64,000 bases of DNA from Anthoceros angustus (taxonomy: Eukaryota; Streptophyta; Anthocerotopsida; Anthocerotales; Anthocerotaceae), in NCBI GenBank assembly GCA_010909165.1, contig MU008168.1, positions 248,001 to 312,000 on the forward strand. The letters run 5' to 3'. Both the position numbers and the translations under genes were made by a program. A model generated the notes under the pieces. It was not told the DNA's origin and ran no database searches. It saw only the letters and a list, made by a program, of their open reading frames with translations. Positions 33,250 through 44,499 of the stretch are shown one piece after another; position 1 is the first letter of the stretch, and every line of letters begins with the position of its first letter.

Positions 33250-36162
33250 TCAAGAATTATTTTTTCGTTTGGTGCGACCAGCAATTTTGGCTCGCACTCT
33301 TCGCAAGAGCGATGACCGGCGCCGAGGGTTTCTGGACGACTCCCCCTGCTGAGCTCTGACCATGGCTTCATCACCGGATTCATCGCGCTCCTTTTCTGAT
33401 TTCACGAGGCGCAGTTTCATGCCTGGAAGATTCTTGAGACCTCCGACGTTCATTTCACTGAGGCGGGATCGCCGTGGCCACAGGTGTCTCGGCTGGGGCA
33501 GCGGAGCCTCCTCCACTGGAACCTGAGGCTCTCCTACTCGATGTGCTTTGGTGAAAGTCTGTCTCAGTGTAGCCTTGCCTCGCTGTGCTGTCGTCTCCTC
33601 TTTGGCTGCTTGCAATTGTTTGTCGAAGGCGTCCTGAAAGGCATCTGCGTTCACGAGAGTGGCATCCGCCTGCGTGAACATTGTTCTGGCGGCAAGGGCC
33701 AGGTCTCCCAAACCCTTAGCGACCTTTGGATCCATCTTTGTGCTTCTAGCTAACCCTGCCAGGTTGCCGACCGACTCCAGCACCTTGTCCATGGCTTCTG
33801 GCAAGCTCTGGCGTGTCGGAGCAGCGGCCCCTAGTGAGCGTGGAGAACTGGATGTGGAGGAAGAGCCTGCCGGCGTCAAAACCTGATCCAGGAGGTCCAC
33901 CAGATCCTTCCCCTTGTCCAGCTCATCTGCTTCGGAAGCCTTTTCATTGGGACTTTCCTCAGCCGAATCGAACACACTGGAAACAAGGCTTCCACTGTCC
34001 TTCGATCCCTCTGATCCCCCTTCCCTCCTTCTGCCCTTGTCCTTGCCTTTCCCATACCCGGAGGCCCCTGCCGTATCATCCCGCCCTCCGAAGAAGAGGC
34101 TGAGACTATCCAGAGCATGTGCCCCGATCCTGAACCCGGCGGAAGTGTCCGTCTGCCCTAATGTCCTCCTCCTACCGAGTTCTTCCGACGCCCCTCTGGC
34201 AGCCATTACAGCACGAGACATCCTTTCCTCCGTGCTCAGCTGAAGCATTGCAGCCTCCTCCGAAGATTGGCCAGCTGCAAACAACATCTCCCGCTCCAAG
34301 GCCCCCGCAAAACCAGTGGCAAAGGGCCATGCTGCGAAGCTGTACGTGCTATCTCGCGTGAAGAAATGCTCCTTCAGTGGGTGAAACTGCTCCCTTGCCT
34401 TGAGGTGATACTTGCCTGTATTCCTGTGAAGCAGGCCCTCAATTTGACACAGGCCTTCGATTATTGCGAAAAGTTCGTGGAGTAAATCAGCAGAGTCAGG
34501 ATCCTCTTGGAGCGCAACTCTCACATCTCTCAGCGATTCCTCGTACCTCTCCTTCCTCAGCCAAAGCGCACCCTGTATTCATTCTCTTCAAGATTAACAA
34601 TAAGCAGATAAACTGATAAAACCAAATGGGCCGGCACCAGCGCCAAACCTGATCTGCTGAGATCAGCCCTTTGGGCTTCAGAATTTTCCGCAGGTAATCT
34701 CCCTTTTTCCCGAGGCCTTGCAGTCGTTCCACCCACCAACGATATGACGCCGTAATGAGGAAGAGACAAAACAGAAATCCTATACATGTGACTATGAACA
34801 CGGGATAGTAGTGCGAGTGTTGTTTCCCATGAAATTCTTCTGCACCAAATCAAAAGTCCAGAGAGTTTATTAGCATACATGCTCTGTATTCAAATCATAA
34901 TCTTTTTCAAAGTTAGAAATAGATCATTTCAAACCTTTTAATATCCTTGAATGACTTCGAAGAAGATGTCTTTTAAGCTTTATGATTTCATTTATACTTA
35001 CATCTTCTTCCATATCCAAATTATGTCAGGTTCAAGGGCTCATGAAAGACTAGTGTCATTTGGCTTGCTTAAACCCTTAATACTATTTTATATATAATTA
35101 AATCTCAATTTTGTTTTGGATGCATAAGTTTGGATGATTATTTGTAACATATCTAAACATTGTGGATAATTTACAACATTTAATTTTGACCTCCACCATG
35201 CATTGGTATTAAGAGTACAAATTATAATTTACAACATCATCTTATATCTATAGAAGGTTTTATTTTAATTTAGATATTATATCATAAAAATTAAAATATC
35301 AAAAGAACATGAAATGATCTTGAATGTGCATAGATTTCAATCAAGTAAATGCATACAAAGTTTCAAGTTCACAACATGAAATCTTAACATTTAAAACCTC
35401 TATGTCAAAGTTAACAAAGGTTGATCACATTCTTTCGGTCTCTTTCTTATTGAGTCATTTGGTATCACATTGTAATTTTTGGTTGATATATCATTCAAAT
35501 AGGTAAGTTTTTAAATTTAAAATATAATTTAATATAATTTTAATATATATAATATACATAGTAATATAAAAATATTTTCTTGAATTCAAGATAAGTTAGA
35601 AAACTCATTCATCATAGAACACCTAAAAGAAAGACTCTTCATACCCATACTCTTCTTTTTGTGCTGTCATCAAGTTTATAGTATAATTGAAAATTATGTT
35701 ATGATATATTAAAACTAATGCTGTCTATTCACTCTAACTATATTTCCTAATAACATATCTAGATTTATATTTTATTTTTGGAGATACTGCCGTTTTATGT
35801 AGGTATACACGACAAGTTGGAGATCAGGTTTGGAATATGAACCTTGGAGCTACCAGATTTGCATTTCAGATACTAGATGTCCAACATATCTTAGTTATCT
35901 TGGGTTATAATATATATCTATATAAAATATAATATAATTTAATCCATGTAGTAAGTACATGTATCGGCATCAAAGTTCACTTATTGGTGAGCATTCTTCA
36001 AATACTGGATGCACGATCACGGTATTGCACAAATCATATGGCGCTGTGGGCCGTGAAACTTTGTAATGAAATCACAAGACATGCCTCGCTCTTATGCACT
36101 GAATCGCAAGGACCTGTAGCTCGAGTGAAGAAGCCTGGAAAAGGGAGGAGTTTGGCGAACAT
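33250..36162 (-). CDS. Membrane-anchored protein of unknown function
   Basis: A spliced gene that I do not recognise. The large last exon (33250-34572) and the exon before it (34649-34839) join in frame. A possible first exon at 36114-36162 (MFAKLLPFPGFFTRAT) has a GT donor in the right phase, giving 520 aa, but its 1.27 kb AT-rich intron makes it less certain. After the start comes one transmembrane helix (VFIVTCIGFLFCLFLITASY). A charged part follows (GALWLRKERYEESLRDVRVA), then a long hydrophilic region with Gly/Lys/Arg and Ser/Glu-rich stretches, and a very basic tail (NPRRRSSLLRRVRAKIAGRT). A single N-terminal anchor with a cytosolic body is likely. Its stop codon lies 10 bp from that of the TTC29-like gene on the other strand. 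Confidence 0.7.
34855..36110. other. AT-rich stretch, probable long intron
   Basis: Very AT-rich and without recognisable coding sequence. If the first exon at 36,114-36,162 is right, this is intron 1 of the membrane-anchored protein gene; if not, it is intergenic. Confidence 0.4.
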
Positions 36163-36344
36163 AACGGGAGCTGTATGTAGCTAGATATCTAGCATTTTAC
36201 ATATTCAAACCTTGCATCTCGGGTGCATCTCGGGGGCATCCATTTGGCTGGGTGTCTTTCTGCCAACCATGGCTGTCTGGGCAATTGAGTCGCAGGACTT
36301 GGTGTGGAGGTTTGTATGGACACAACATAGTGGCGGGTTAACAG

Positions 36345-39300
36345 ATGTTACTGCAAGAAGAGCTCCAGCTCGCGGGCCTTCCAGGATTAAATCGTTCGCA
36401 ACCAAAGATGCCGCGAGGTGCAGGTGCTTCAAATTCGGAGGAGGGTCGTCACGACCAGGAGGTCCTCTGGTTAAACAACCTCCACAAGCGAGCTTGGGCG
36501 CATGTGGGTACGGAGGTGGGTCGCCGTGGCTCCGAATTCCGCTGGAGCTTGCGCTTGCCGGATGATTCTGACCCCCACGGGCCTGCAGGGGACGAAAAAG
36601 GTGAAACGGCTGAAGCCGTGAACGAGCTGTGTCATCAGGGCCGTCTCTCTGAGGCTGTTGAGGCATTGGGAGTTCTGGTGCAGGAAGACTGTTGTGTTTC
36701 TAGGTCTCTGTTTTATACTGTTCTGAAGCAATTTGTGGTAGAAAAAGATCTTGTTCTGGGTCGCCGAGTCCATGCTTTCATAGTGAAGATGGGGTACCAG
36801 TTGGATACGTTCCTGTGCAACCACGTCCTGCGAATGTATGTTTCTCATGGCAGGTTGCAAGACGCGATGGATGTGTTCACCTTTGTTGACAAACCAGATG
36901 CCTTTATGTGGTCTTCCATAATATCCGCGCATGTTAAACACGGACAAGACAAGCAGGCCTTGCAGCTGTATCGGCAGATGCGTGGGTCGAATGTGAAGCC
37001 AGATGGCCATGTATTTGTGGCAGCCCTTCAGGCTTGTGCAAGGGGATTAGATTTGGAATCTGGGCAGCAGGTGCATGCTGATGTGCTGGCTAGTGGCCTT
37101 AAGCCTAATTTGTTTGTCTCGAATTGCCTGGTGGACATGTATGCAAAATGTGGTAGCTTGGAAGACGCTCGGAAGTTGTTTGACGGACTTGTTCAAAAAG
37201 ATGTAGTGACGTGGACTGCTCTGATAGCAGGGTATTCCCAGCAGGGCAGGGGACAGGATGCCCTTCATCTCTACAGTGATATGCAAGAAGGAAACATCGC
37301 TGTTCCCAATGCAGTGACATTTGTGTGCCTTCTGCAGGCATGTGCAAGTGTTGGCACCCTGGCATTGGAAACAGGGAAACAGATTCATGGAAAAATTAGA
37401 GAACAAGGGCACCAAGCTGATGTGTTTGTAGCCAGCAGTTTGGTAAACATGTATGCCAAGTGCGGCAGCCTGGAAGATGCCCAAAGAGTGTTTGACAGAC
37501 TGAGTGACAAAGATGTTGTGATGTGGAATGCGATGATAGCAGGCTATTCCCAGCAGGGCATGGGGCAGGAAGCCCTTCATCTTTACAGCGCTATGCAGGA
37601 GGAAGGCATTGCTGAACCCAATTCTGTGACTTTTGTGTGCCTTCTGCAGGCATGTGCAAGTATAGGCAATCTTGCATTAGGGGAAGGGAAAAAGCTTCAT
37701 GCACAAATAAGGGAGAGAGGACACCAAGCTGATGTCTTTGTAGCTAACAGTTTGATAAATATGTATGCGAAGTGTGGCAGCTTAGAAGATGCTCAGAGAG
37801 TGTTTGACAGGCTCGTTCAAAAAAATGTGGTGACATGGACTTGTCTAATTGCAGAATATTGTCAGCAGGGCATGTGCCAGGAAGCCCTTTGTCTGTATAG
37901 TGCAATGCAAGGAGAAGGCATCGCTGTACCCGATTCTGCAACATATGTGTGCCTCCTCCAGGGATGTGCAAGTGTGGGCACCCTGGCGTTGGACATGGGT
38001 AAGCAGCTGCATACACAAATAAGAGAAGGTGGATATGATGCTGATAAATTTGTAGCCAGCAGTTTGGTAGACATGTATGCGAAGTGTGGCAGCCTGGAGG
38101 ACAACAGGTATAAGAAGAGCCTCCCTGCACCTGACTTCTGGCAGTGGGAGTCACCGGAGGTCCTGTGGTTGAACAATTTCTACAAGCCAGGTTGGGCGGA
38201 TTTGCAGCTTGCTGCTGTGGATGGCGAGAGAGGGTGTCGTGCGCCCAAATTCAACTGGAGCTTGCTGGATGATCTTGAACCTGGCCAGCCTGCAGGATAT
38301 AGAAGGGTTGTAACGGCTGAAACTGTGAGCCAGCTATGCCATCAGGGCTATCTCCCTGAAGCTATTGAGGCTTTGGGAGTTCTGGTGCAGACAGACGCTT
38401 CTCTTTCCAGATCTCTCTTTCATACTGTCATGGACAAGTGTATACTCAATAAGGATTTTGTTCTGGGGCGCCAAGTCCATGCTTTCATCATAAAACAGGG
38501 GTTCCAGTCGGACACGTTTCTGTGCAATCACATCCTGCGAATGTATGCTTCTCAGGGCAGGTTGCAAGATGCCATGGATGTGTTTAACATGGTTGAGCAA
38601 CCAGATGCCTTCATGTGGTCTTCCATAATTTCTGTGCATGTTAAGCAGGGAAAAGACAGAGGGGCCATACAACTGTATCGTCAGATGCGCAGGTCAAGTG
38701 TGAAGGCTGATGGCCATGTATTTGTGGCAGCCCTTCAGGCTTGTGCAAGAGCATCGGACTTGGAAACGGGGCAGCATGTGCATGCTGATGTATTAGCCAC
38801 CGGGGTTGAGCCTGATTTGTTTGTCTGGAATGCCTTGGTGCACATGTATGCAAAGTGTGGCAGCTTGGAAGAGGCACAAAGAGTGTTTGACAGACTTGTT
38901 GAAAAGGATGTCGTGACATGGACTGCCATGATAGCAGGATATTCCCAGCAGGGCTTGGGGCAGGAAGCTCTTCGTCTCTACAGGGCTATGCAAGAAAACG
39001 GCATGGCTGTGCCCGATTCTGTGACATTTGTGTGCCTCCTGCAGGCATGTGCAAATGTGGCAGCTTTGCATCTGGGAAGGGAGCTTCATGCTCACATCAA
39101 ACAAGGAGGGCTTGAAGCTGATTTGTGTGTAGCCAACAGTTTGATACACATGTACGGTAAGTCTGGGAGCATGGTGGAGGCACAGGAGGTGTTTGATGCG
39201 TTGCCAACAAGAGACGTTTTCACATGGAGTGCTCTGATTGCCGGCTACGCCTGTCAAGGAGACAGTGAACTGGTGTTCGACCTGCTCCACAGAATGAGAT

Positions 39301-39812
39301 CGGATGGCATACTGCCAGTCGGCATCACTTTCCTGAGTATACTAACAGTATGCAGCCATGCGGGTCTAGTGAACAAGGGGAGAGAGTGCTTCGAGGCCAT
39401 GAGTAAACATTATGGCATCACCCCCACAGTGGAGCACTACACATGCATGGTGGATATCATGGGCCGGGCAGGCCAAGTGCATGACGCCCTAGCTTTGGTT
39501 AAAACAATGCCTGTAGTGCCTGATCGTGCAGTTTGGACAACTCTACTGGGCGCTTGTCAGAAGTGGGGCAACGTGGAGGTGGGACGCCATGCTTTCGACC
39601 AAGCAGTGAGGCTGGACAAGACAGACCCTGCTCCATATGTGCTAATGTTGAACATATACACCGGTGCTCATATGTGGGAGCAGGCACAAGAGATGCAGGG
39701 CCGGAGAAAAATAATCAGGGCATGGAAGCAGCCAGGTGAAAGCTGGTGGACAGACATGGACGGGCTGGTGCATCGGTTTTTGGTCAGTGACGAGAAGCAT
39801 CTTACGAGCTAA
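36345..39812 (+). CDS. PLS-type pentatricopeptide repeat protein, two genes fused
   Basis: Organellar RNA-binding protein of the kind that specifies C-to-U editing sites. It is intronless, 1,155 aa, from the ATG at 36,345. Residues about 95-590 form a first run of P, L and S repeats with typical phrases (LVDMYAKCGSLEDARKLFDG; VVTWTALIAGYSQQG). At about residue 587 a repeat is cut after CGSLED. A second N-terminal leader follows (EVLWLNN ... FNWSLLDDLEPGQPAGYRR), matching the leader at residues 38-80, and then a second run of repeats. The end has an E/E+ type domain (WTTLLGACQKWGNVEVGRHA; PGESWW), but no DYW deaminase domain. It probably needs a separate DYW partner if it edits. Targeting is uncertain: the first 30 residues are not a clear transit peptide. 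Confidence 0.9.
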   Translation: MLLQEELQLAGLPGLNRSQPKMPRGAGASNSEEGRHDQEVLWLNNLHKRAWAHVGTEVGRRGSEFRWSLRLPDDSDPHGPAGDEKGETAEAVNELCHQGRLSEAVEALGVLVQEDCCVSRSLFYTVLKQFVVEKDLVLGRRVHAFIVKMGYQLDTFLCNHVLRMYVSHGRLQDAMDVFTFVDKPDAFMWSSIISAHVKHGQDKQALQLYRQMRGSNVKPDGHVFVAALQACARGLDLESGQQVHADVLASGLKPNLFVSNCLVDMYAKCGSLEDARKLFDGLVQKDVVTWTALIAGYSQQGRGQDALHLYSDMQEGNIAVPNAVTFVCLLQACASVGTLALETGKQIHGKIREQGHQADVFVASSLVNMYAKCGSLEDAQRVFDRLSDKDVVMWNAMIAGYSQQGMGQEALHLYSAMQEEGIAEPNSVTFVCLLQACASIGNLALGEGKKLHAQIRERGHQADVFVANSLINMYAKCGSLEDAQRVFDRLVQKNVVTWTCLIAEYCQQGMCQEALCLYSAMQGEGIAVPDSATYVCLLQGCASVGTLALDMGKQLHTQIREGGYDADKFVASSLVDMYAKCGSLEDNRYKKSLPAPDFWQWESPEVLWLNNFYKPGWADLQLAAVDGERGCRAPKFNWSLLDDLEPGQPAGYRRVVTAETVSQLCHQGYLPEAIEALGVLVQTDASLSRSLFHTVMDKCILNKDFVLGRQVHAFIIKQGFQSDTFLCNHILRMYASQGRLQDAMDVFNMVEQPDAFMWSSIISVHVKQGKDRGAIQLYRQMRRSSVKADGHVFVAALQACARASDLETGQHVHADVLATGVEPDLFVWNALVHMYAKCGSLEEAQRVFDRLVEKDVVTWTAMIAGYSQQGLGQEALRLYRAMQENGMAVPDSVTFVCLLQACANVAALHLGRELHAHIKQGGLEADLCVANSLIHMYGKSGSMVEAQEVFDALPTRDVFTWSALIAGYACQGDSELVFDLLHRMRSDGILPVGITFLSILTVCSHAGLVNKGRECFEAMSKHYGITPTVEHYTCMVDIMGRAGQVHDALALVKTMPVVPDRAVWTTLLGACQKWGNVEVGRHAFDQAVRLDKTDPAPYVLMLNIYTGAHMWEQAQEMQGRRKIIRAWKQPGESWWTDMDGLVHRFLVSDEKHLTS

Positions 39813-39989
39813 GCCAGGCTTGAACAAATATTATGCAAGGAAATATGTAATTAACCTGTTGTACAATACACATTTTTTATCTTCAAACGATTTGGAGCGT
39901 TAGCAATAGAAGCGAGCAGCAAAGTACCCCGACGGCCTCTCTTCAGCAGAAATGCAACAGAACAAGTCTTCAGGACGATCGCGAAATGG

Positions 39990-40340
39990 AGACTGCCGTT
40001 GCATTTCGCGATCGCACCAGGCTCACCAGCGGCAGCTGAGCCTAGATTTTGGTGTAACACTGCCATCAGGCAGCTCGCCACACGCAACGTCCTCGACATC
40101 CGGATGTGCATCCATCTCCCCGTGCGCATCCATCTGGAACCGGGCTCAGCCTGGCATCACGAGGAGGCATCTCAGACCCATGCCTGCTGTGCATGATAAT
40201 CTACTGCGAATCAAGCATCAACTCTTGCGTCTACGACCCCGCCTCGGACCGCTGGTACTACTCCAACTCCCGCCAAGAGTGGGATTTCAATCCCCCAGGA
40301 CCCGGAAGTCCCGGACACGCGAATTCTGGAGCACACTGCC
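39990..40340 (+). pseudogene. F-box/kelch gene relic with internal inversion
   Basis: Plus-strand 40,150-40,330 matches codons for RGGISDPCL, YCESSI-x-SC-x-YDPASDRWY of the intact F-box gene at 50,657. The piece 39,990-40,140 matches the start of the same gene (MDA-x-GEMDAHPD ... VACGELP) but on the minus strand. The N-terminal segment is therefore inverted relative to the rest. Frame shifts and loss of the C-terminal two thirds make it non-functional. Confidence 0.8.
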
Positions 40341-41573
40341 ACCATCACGCTCATTTCCATCAGCTCGCGCTCGTGCTTGGCGCCCAGCTCCGCGCCCGCG
40401 ATAAATCACACCATGTTGTGATGAAATAATATATTAGGGGTACTATCTAAATTAGGTTACCTATCTAAAATTTTAGTTAAATTTTTAATATAATTTTAAT
40501 TAATTATTATGGTAATTATTGATCATTTAATTAGATAATGGATTATAAAAGATTATAATCACTTTAATAAAAATTCTATTGTATATAAACAATACTTTAT
40601 CATCATAATACAACACACGTAGAAATTGTATCATTCTCATCATGGTATTATAGCACATTTGCTCTCAATTTGCTTGCGCAATTCAATGCATCTAAGGCGC
40701 TAATCTAGGAGGCATAGTATACTCTAAGATTTACTTAGATAGAGTATGCTCATCTTAAAAAAATTGTTTTGGAATGCATTTTATTTGTGCTAACATTTCC
40801 TGTCTAACAGTGACTTTATACATTTTTTTAATTTAATTCTATGAATTTCTTCATCCCTATAAGGAATAGGCATAGAATAAAGAAGAGAAATAAACCTACA
40901 AGCAAGAAGCTCAAAATAGAAGTTAAAACATTAGAAACATTAGAAAACCAAATGTTATAGTAGAAATAGAATAGACAAATCTCTATCTATATTTTAAATT
41001 TAATTTTTTTTATTCTCATTAGAAATGCAGATAAAAGAAAGCTAATTAACCTTGTAAAACGTGATTTACTATAATTTTTTAGTCCAGTTCACGTCAAGGC
41101 ATTAAAATTAGTACTTCAATACATTCATCATTTGCGTGTTGGCTCTATTACATTTTCTAACCTGTAAAGATAATAGAAAATCTGACGTTGTTGTTTCTAT
41201 TCGAACAGAAATAAGTCACCTTCAAAATTTTACTAATACTCAAATACGATTTTCTAAGACACAAAATTTGTGATCTAACCAGAAGTGTTGATAAATTAGA
41301 TATTTTATTATCCAAAGAGTGCGACTCAAATATTCTGCAGAAATCCAATATCAGATCTTCTTCACCTGCTTCGAGTTATGATGAAGATGAAATTTCAGGA
41401 TCTAAAATGCAGAATTTCAACCCCAATTGAATTGCTCCACATGCATATATGTCTTCTCCGATTATCCAAGAGAAGAATAGAGATTGCTTAGGCAAGACCT
41501 AATCTTATAAATTACCTGCACTGACTGGAAAAGTTGACTTGGAGGAACAAGCTTCTCCTTTTATCCCACGAGG
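40341..41573. other. AT-rich intergenic, no gene seen
   Basis: AT-rich with no recognisable frame. A weak minus-strand frame at 41,157-41,348 is probably chance. Confidence 0.5.
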
Positions 41574-42221
41574 TTGATATCACTAATAATTCTGCGATTC
41601 ATTATTTTGGTGACAACTATACAGAGAAAAAACAGCGTTAATAAAAAAATTTATGATGTTTGGTCCTTCAGAATGAAAGCAGCTTTTCAGCAACAAAATC
41701 TATGGCACATTGTCGACAACACAATCCCAAGGTCCACTGCTAGATTTGAGCTTGACCTTCCACCTGCCTAAGACACCAGGGACGAGAAAGCACAAGACCT
41801 GTTGGTCAATGGGCTGACATAACAAATGGTGAGACAAGCTACACACGCAAAGACCTCCAAGGATATATGCAATCATCTTGCTTGGCTCTACTCATCTTCA
41901 AAAGATGTTATGAGTATTGTTGCAGCTTCACATAATTTCCGCAACTTTCAATGAAAGATTCACACACCATCGAACACCCGTTTCGAATGGTAAGATCTCA
42001 ATTAGAATTTGCAAGTGGTGTACCTGTCCACGAGCTGGGGGCTTACGTCATTCTCTTATCTTTCTTACGGCGGGCCCTCTTATAGAGCTTCCGTCACCAC
42101 TCAAAATGCTATCCTACGTAATGCAAGAAAGACGGCAGATTTGAATCTAGACGAAGATCTTGACATCAATGTTTCCGAACTCATTAGAGCATTAATGCAG
42201 GAAGAGTCAAGTCGATGTTAG
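41574..42221 (+). pseudogene. Copia-type gag relic
   Basis: Read across two small frame changes, the strand encodes YDVWSFRMKAAFQQQNLWHIV, then AQDLLVNGL, a stop, and QATHAKTSKDICNHLAWLYS. A tryptophan-rich start (W-x2-R/K-M-x-A) followed by an A/V-rich helix and AKT-x2-I is the pattern of the UBN2/gag domain of Ty1/copia retrotransposons. Stops at about 41,770 and 41,820 disable it. No integrase, reverse transcriptase or LTR is seen beside it. Confidence 0.55.
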
Positions 42222-43057
42222 CATACATCCGGATCCAGCAGGTGATATATGCCCAGCGCCCACCATGTTTAAGTTGATCCTTGTGTGTTACCAGTTTTGC
42301 TGGTAGTTGAGTTCCTAAACTGTCATCTTGGAGCAGTTTCTGTGCCTACAGTGGATTGCCTATGGTAAGGCTATTTATGTCTTGTCTTTTAATTATTTTG
42401 TTCAAGAATGATATGCTCTTCGTGATTGCTGACCTAACCTGTCCTAACTCATGACCTGTCATCATCTCAGTTGATTATTGACCTGATTGTTTCTTGTCTA
42501 CAGGGTCTTTTGAATATTTGCCGCATAGCTTCCAGAGTGTTTGCCTTGGGTAAGAAATCCTCATCATTATTCTACTTCACTTTCTTTCCTTTCATTCCGC
42601 CTACCTATGTTTAGGTCATTCTAACTTTAACTTGACTTTGATGTATTTCAAGTCTACCCAAAGTTATTTGTTTGCTTAGCGTTTGGCATTGCGGTACTGC
42701 ATTTACTGCTCTATGTTTCTACGTTCTTTATTCTTATGTTTCAATTAGTTGAATTTCATCCTTTGACATATTGGCTGCTTAATGATTGTTTGATTATAGA
42801 CCTTATCGTTTCACGTTTCAATTTTATATTGTAAGTATCTATTTGGCTTTACCCCAGATTGATACTCACATGTTGATATTGATGTAGATGTTGCTCTTAA
42901 TTTCTACTTGTAGTTATAATTTTTTATTTATAATGTTATATGAATCCACTCAGTGTTTTAAGAATCCACTAAATATTATAAAAATTTTATCCAATAGTAT
43001 AAAAATTTACTCATAATTATAATGTTTTACTTATTATACTTACTCGTTATTATGGGT
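42222..43057. other. AT-rich intergenic, no gene seen
   Basis: No open frame of note. The sequence becomes more AT-rich to the right, up to the left end of the TIR element. Confidence 0.5.
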
Positions 43058-43061
43058 TTTC

Positions 43062-44292
43062 ATATGGAATACCGATCTGGTCACATGTGAGCGTGTGTGT
43101 GACTTTCTTTTTTTCCGGTGTACGCTACGGGAATATGCCACGGCATCTTTTAGATACTTACGTATAATACGTGTCACATCAGCTTCTGTGCCGTTCGTAC
43201 GCGGGCAAAAAACTTTGTATCACACGTTCATAGGCCTGGTGTTCCGATTGTGTCATGCAAATGTATTCTTTAGGGTTTCGGTCCCATCAACACACATACA
43301 TGTTAAACATGCAGGCAAGACATACATACACAAATTTTAGTTCGCAAGTATGGCCCGTGTGCACGGTTCCCATTTGCTCATGGCCTCGATCTCGCGGTGT
43401 CGCCCCGCGCCCGCCCGCCCGCCTCGCCCGCCCGCCCGCCCGCCCGTGACTGCTCGCGCCCGCCTGCCCGCCCGCCCGCCCGCCCGTGACTGCTCGCGCC
43501 CGCCCGCCCGCCTCGCTCTGCTCGCGCCCGCCCGCTCGCCCGCCCGCCCGCCCGCCCGCCCGCCCGCCCGCCCGCCCGCCCGCCCGCCCGTGATCTGCTC
43601 GCGCAACCATCGGTAGAATATTGATGCTCACAATCGAGACAGATTCGGCAGCGGCATCTTAAGGCATGGACAAGCCATGTAGTCCAGTAGGCCCTTTGAA
43701 CTGTACGCTTGTGCACTGCAGGTTTTTTTGGGTGCAAGCATTGTATGTGTGCGACTGTTTTCATGAAAGCCCTTCTCTGTTGGTCCTTCTGTTACAAGCT
43801 TGTTTCGGGGTAGTTGGTGCTATGTGAAATTGCACCCCCGTAGGCAGCAGGCCTAGGAAACGTTGCAGCCTTGTATGCAGCCAGTGCCAAACACTGCAGC
43901 CTTACACGTAAGGGCAAACGCACTCAGCCGCGACGCAAACACAGACAATGACTGCAATGCAAACGCAATGGCATACGGTAAGTGCAGCGCTAACGCAACC
44001 ACTGACAACCCTAAAAAATTATGGATGCCGTGGTCGCGGACATGGCATATTGCGTGCTGCAATGGCGCGGCAACGCAAATGACCTCAACGCAACCCTAAC
44101 CCCAAAAGAAGAAAAGTTTCTATGTGGCGCAGAATCATTTTGTGTACCATGGGATAGGTTGACCACATCGGGACACCGGGGGGCCGCAGCCCCAACCGAT
44201 GTGGTCATGCATGACATGCCGAAATAGTTCCGCCGTATGTGGTGGAACTATTTCTTTCTGTGATGTCGCGTGACCAGATCGGTATTCCATAT
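43062..44292. mobile_element. Non-autonomous DNA element with 23-bp TIRs
   Basis: The ends are a perfect 23-bp inverted repeat: 43,062-43,084 begins atatggaataccgatctgg and 44,270-44,292 is its exact reverse complement. Both ends are flanked outside by TTTC (43,058-43,061 and 44,293-44,296), a 4-bp target site duplication. Inside are a (CCCG)n minisatellite, a region with recurring acgcaa/cgcaaac words, and two stem-loops near the right end. No transposase is encoded. A 4-bp duplication excludes hAT (8 bp), Mutator (9 bp) and CACTA/PIF (3 bp) and would fit Sola1-like or an undescribed group. Confidence 0.75.
43401..43592. repeat. (CCCG)n minisatellite
   Basis: Runs of cccg/cgcc tetramers interrupted by gtgactgctcgcgcccg, repeated about three times. 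Long frames on both strands (Gly-Arg-Ala-Gly or Arg-Pro-Pro-Ala) are by-products of the period and not genes. Confidence 0.95.
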
Positions 44293-44330
44293 TTTCATCC
44301 CACATTATATGTCAATATAATGTGTGGGAT
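44161..44330. repeat. Three successive stem-loops at the TIR element end
   Basis: Stem 1: gaccacatcgg (44,161-171) with ccgatgtggtc (44,196-206), 11 bp perfect. Stem 2: gaaatagttccgcc (44,221-234) with ggtggaactatttc (44,241-254), about 14 bp with one mismatch. Stem 3, just outside the right TIR: atcccacattatat (44,297-310) with ataatgtgtgggat (44,317-330). The first two belong to the element; the third flanks it. Confidence 0.7.
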
Positions 44331-44499
44331 GTTACTTATAAGATACTTTCCTGGCCTGATGTAAGGAAAATATTTTAACCTATTCAATAAAATTGAAAAG
44401 TTAAAACTAGAAGATGACTTTCTCTCACTATAACTTACCTACCTAGTACGATGGCGTAACGGGGCCGAGCGCGGCGCGTTACGGGTCGGGGTGACGTAC

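Noticed and set aside
33813-34361. Pro/Ser-rich plus-strand frames at 34 kb
   Set aside because: Antisense of the large exon of the membrane-anchored protein, which is supported by splice joins.
37047-39290. Minus-strand frames of 90-180 codons within the PPR gene
   Set aside because: They repeat with the period of the PPR motifs and are antisense shadows.
43287-43764. Long Gly-Arg-Ala and Arg-Pro-Pro frames on both strands
   Set aside because: They follow from the period of the (CCCG)n minisatellite.
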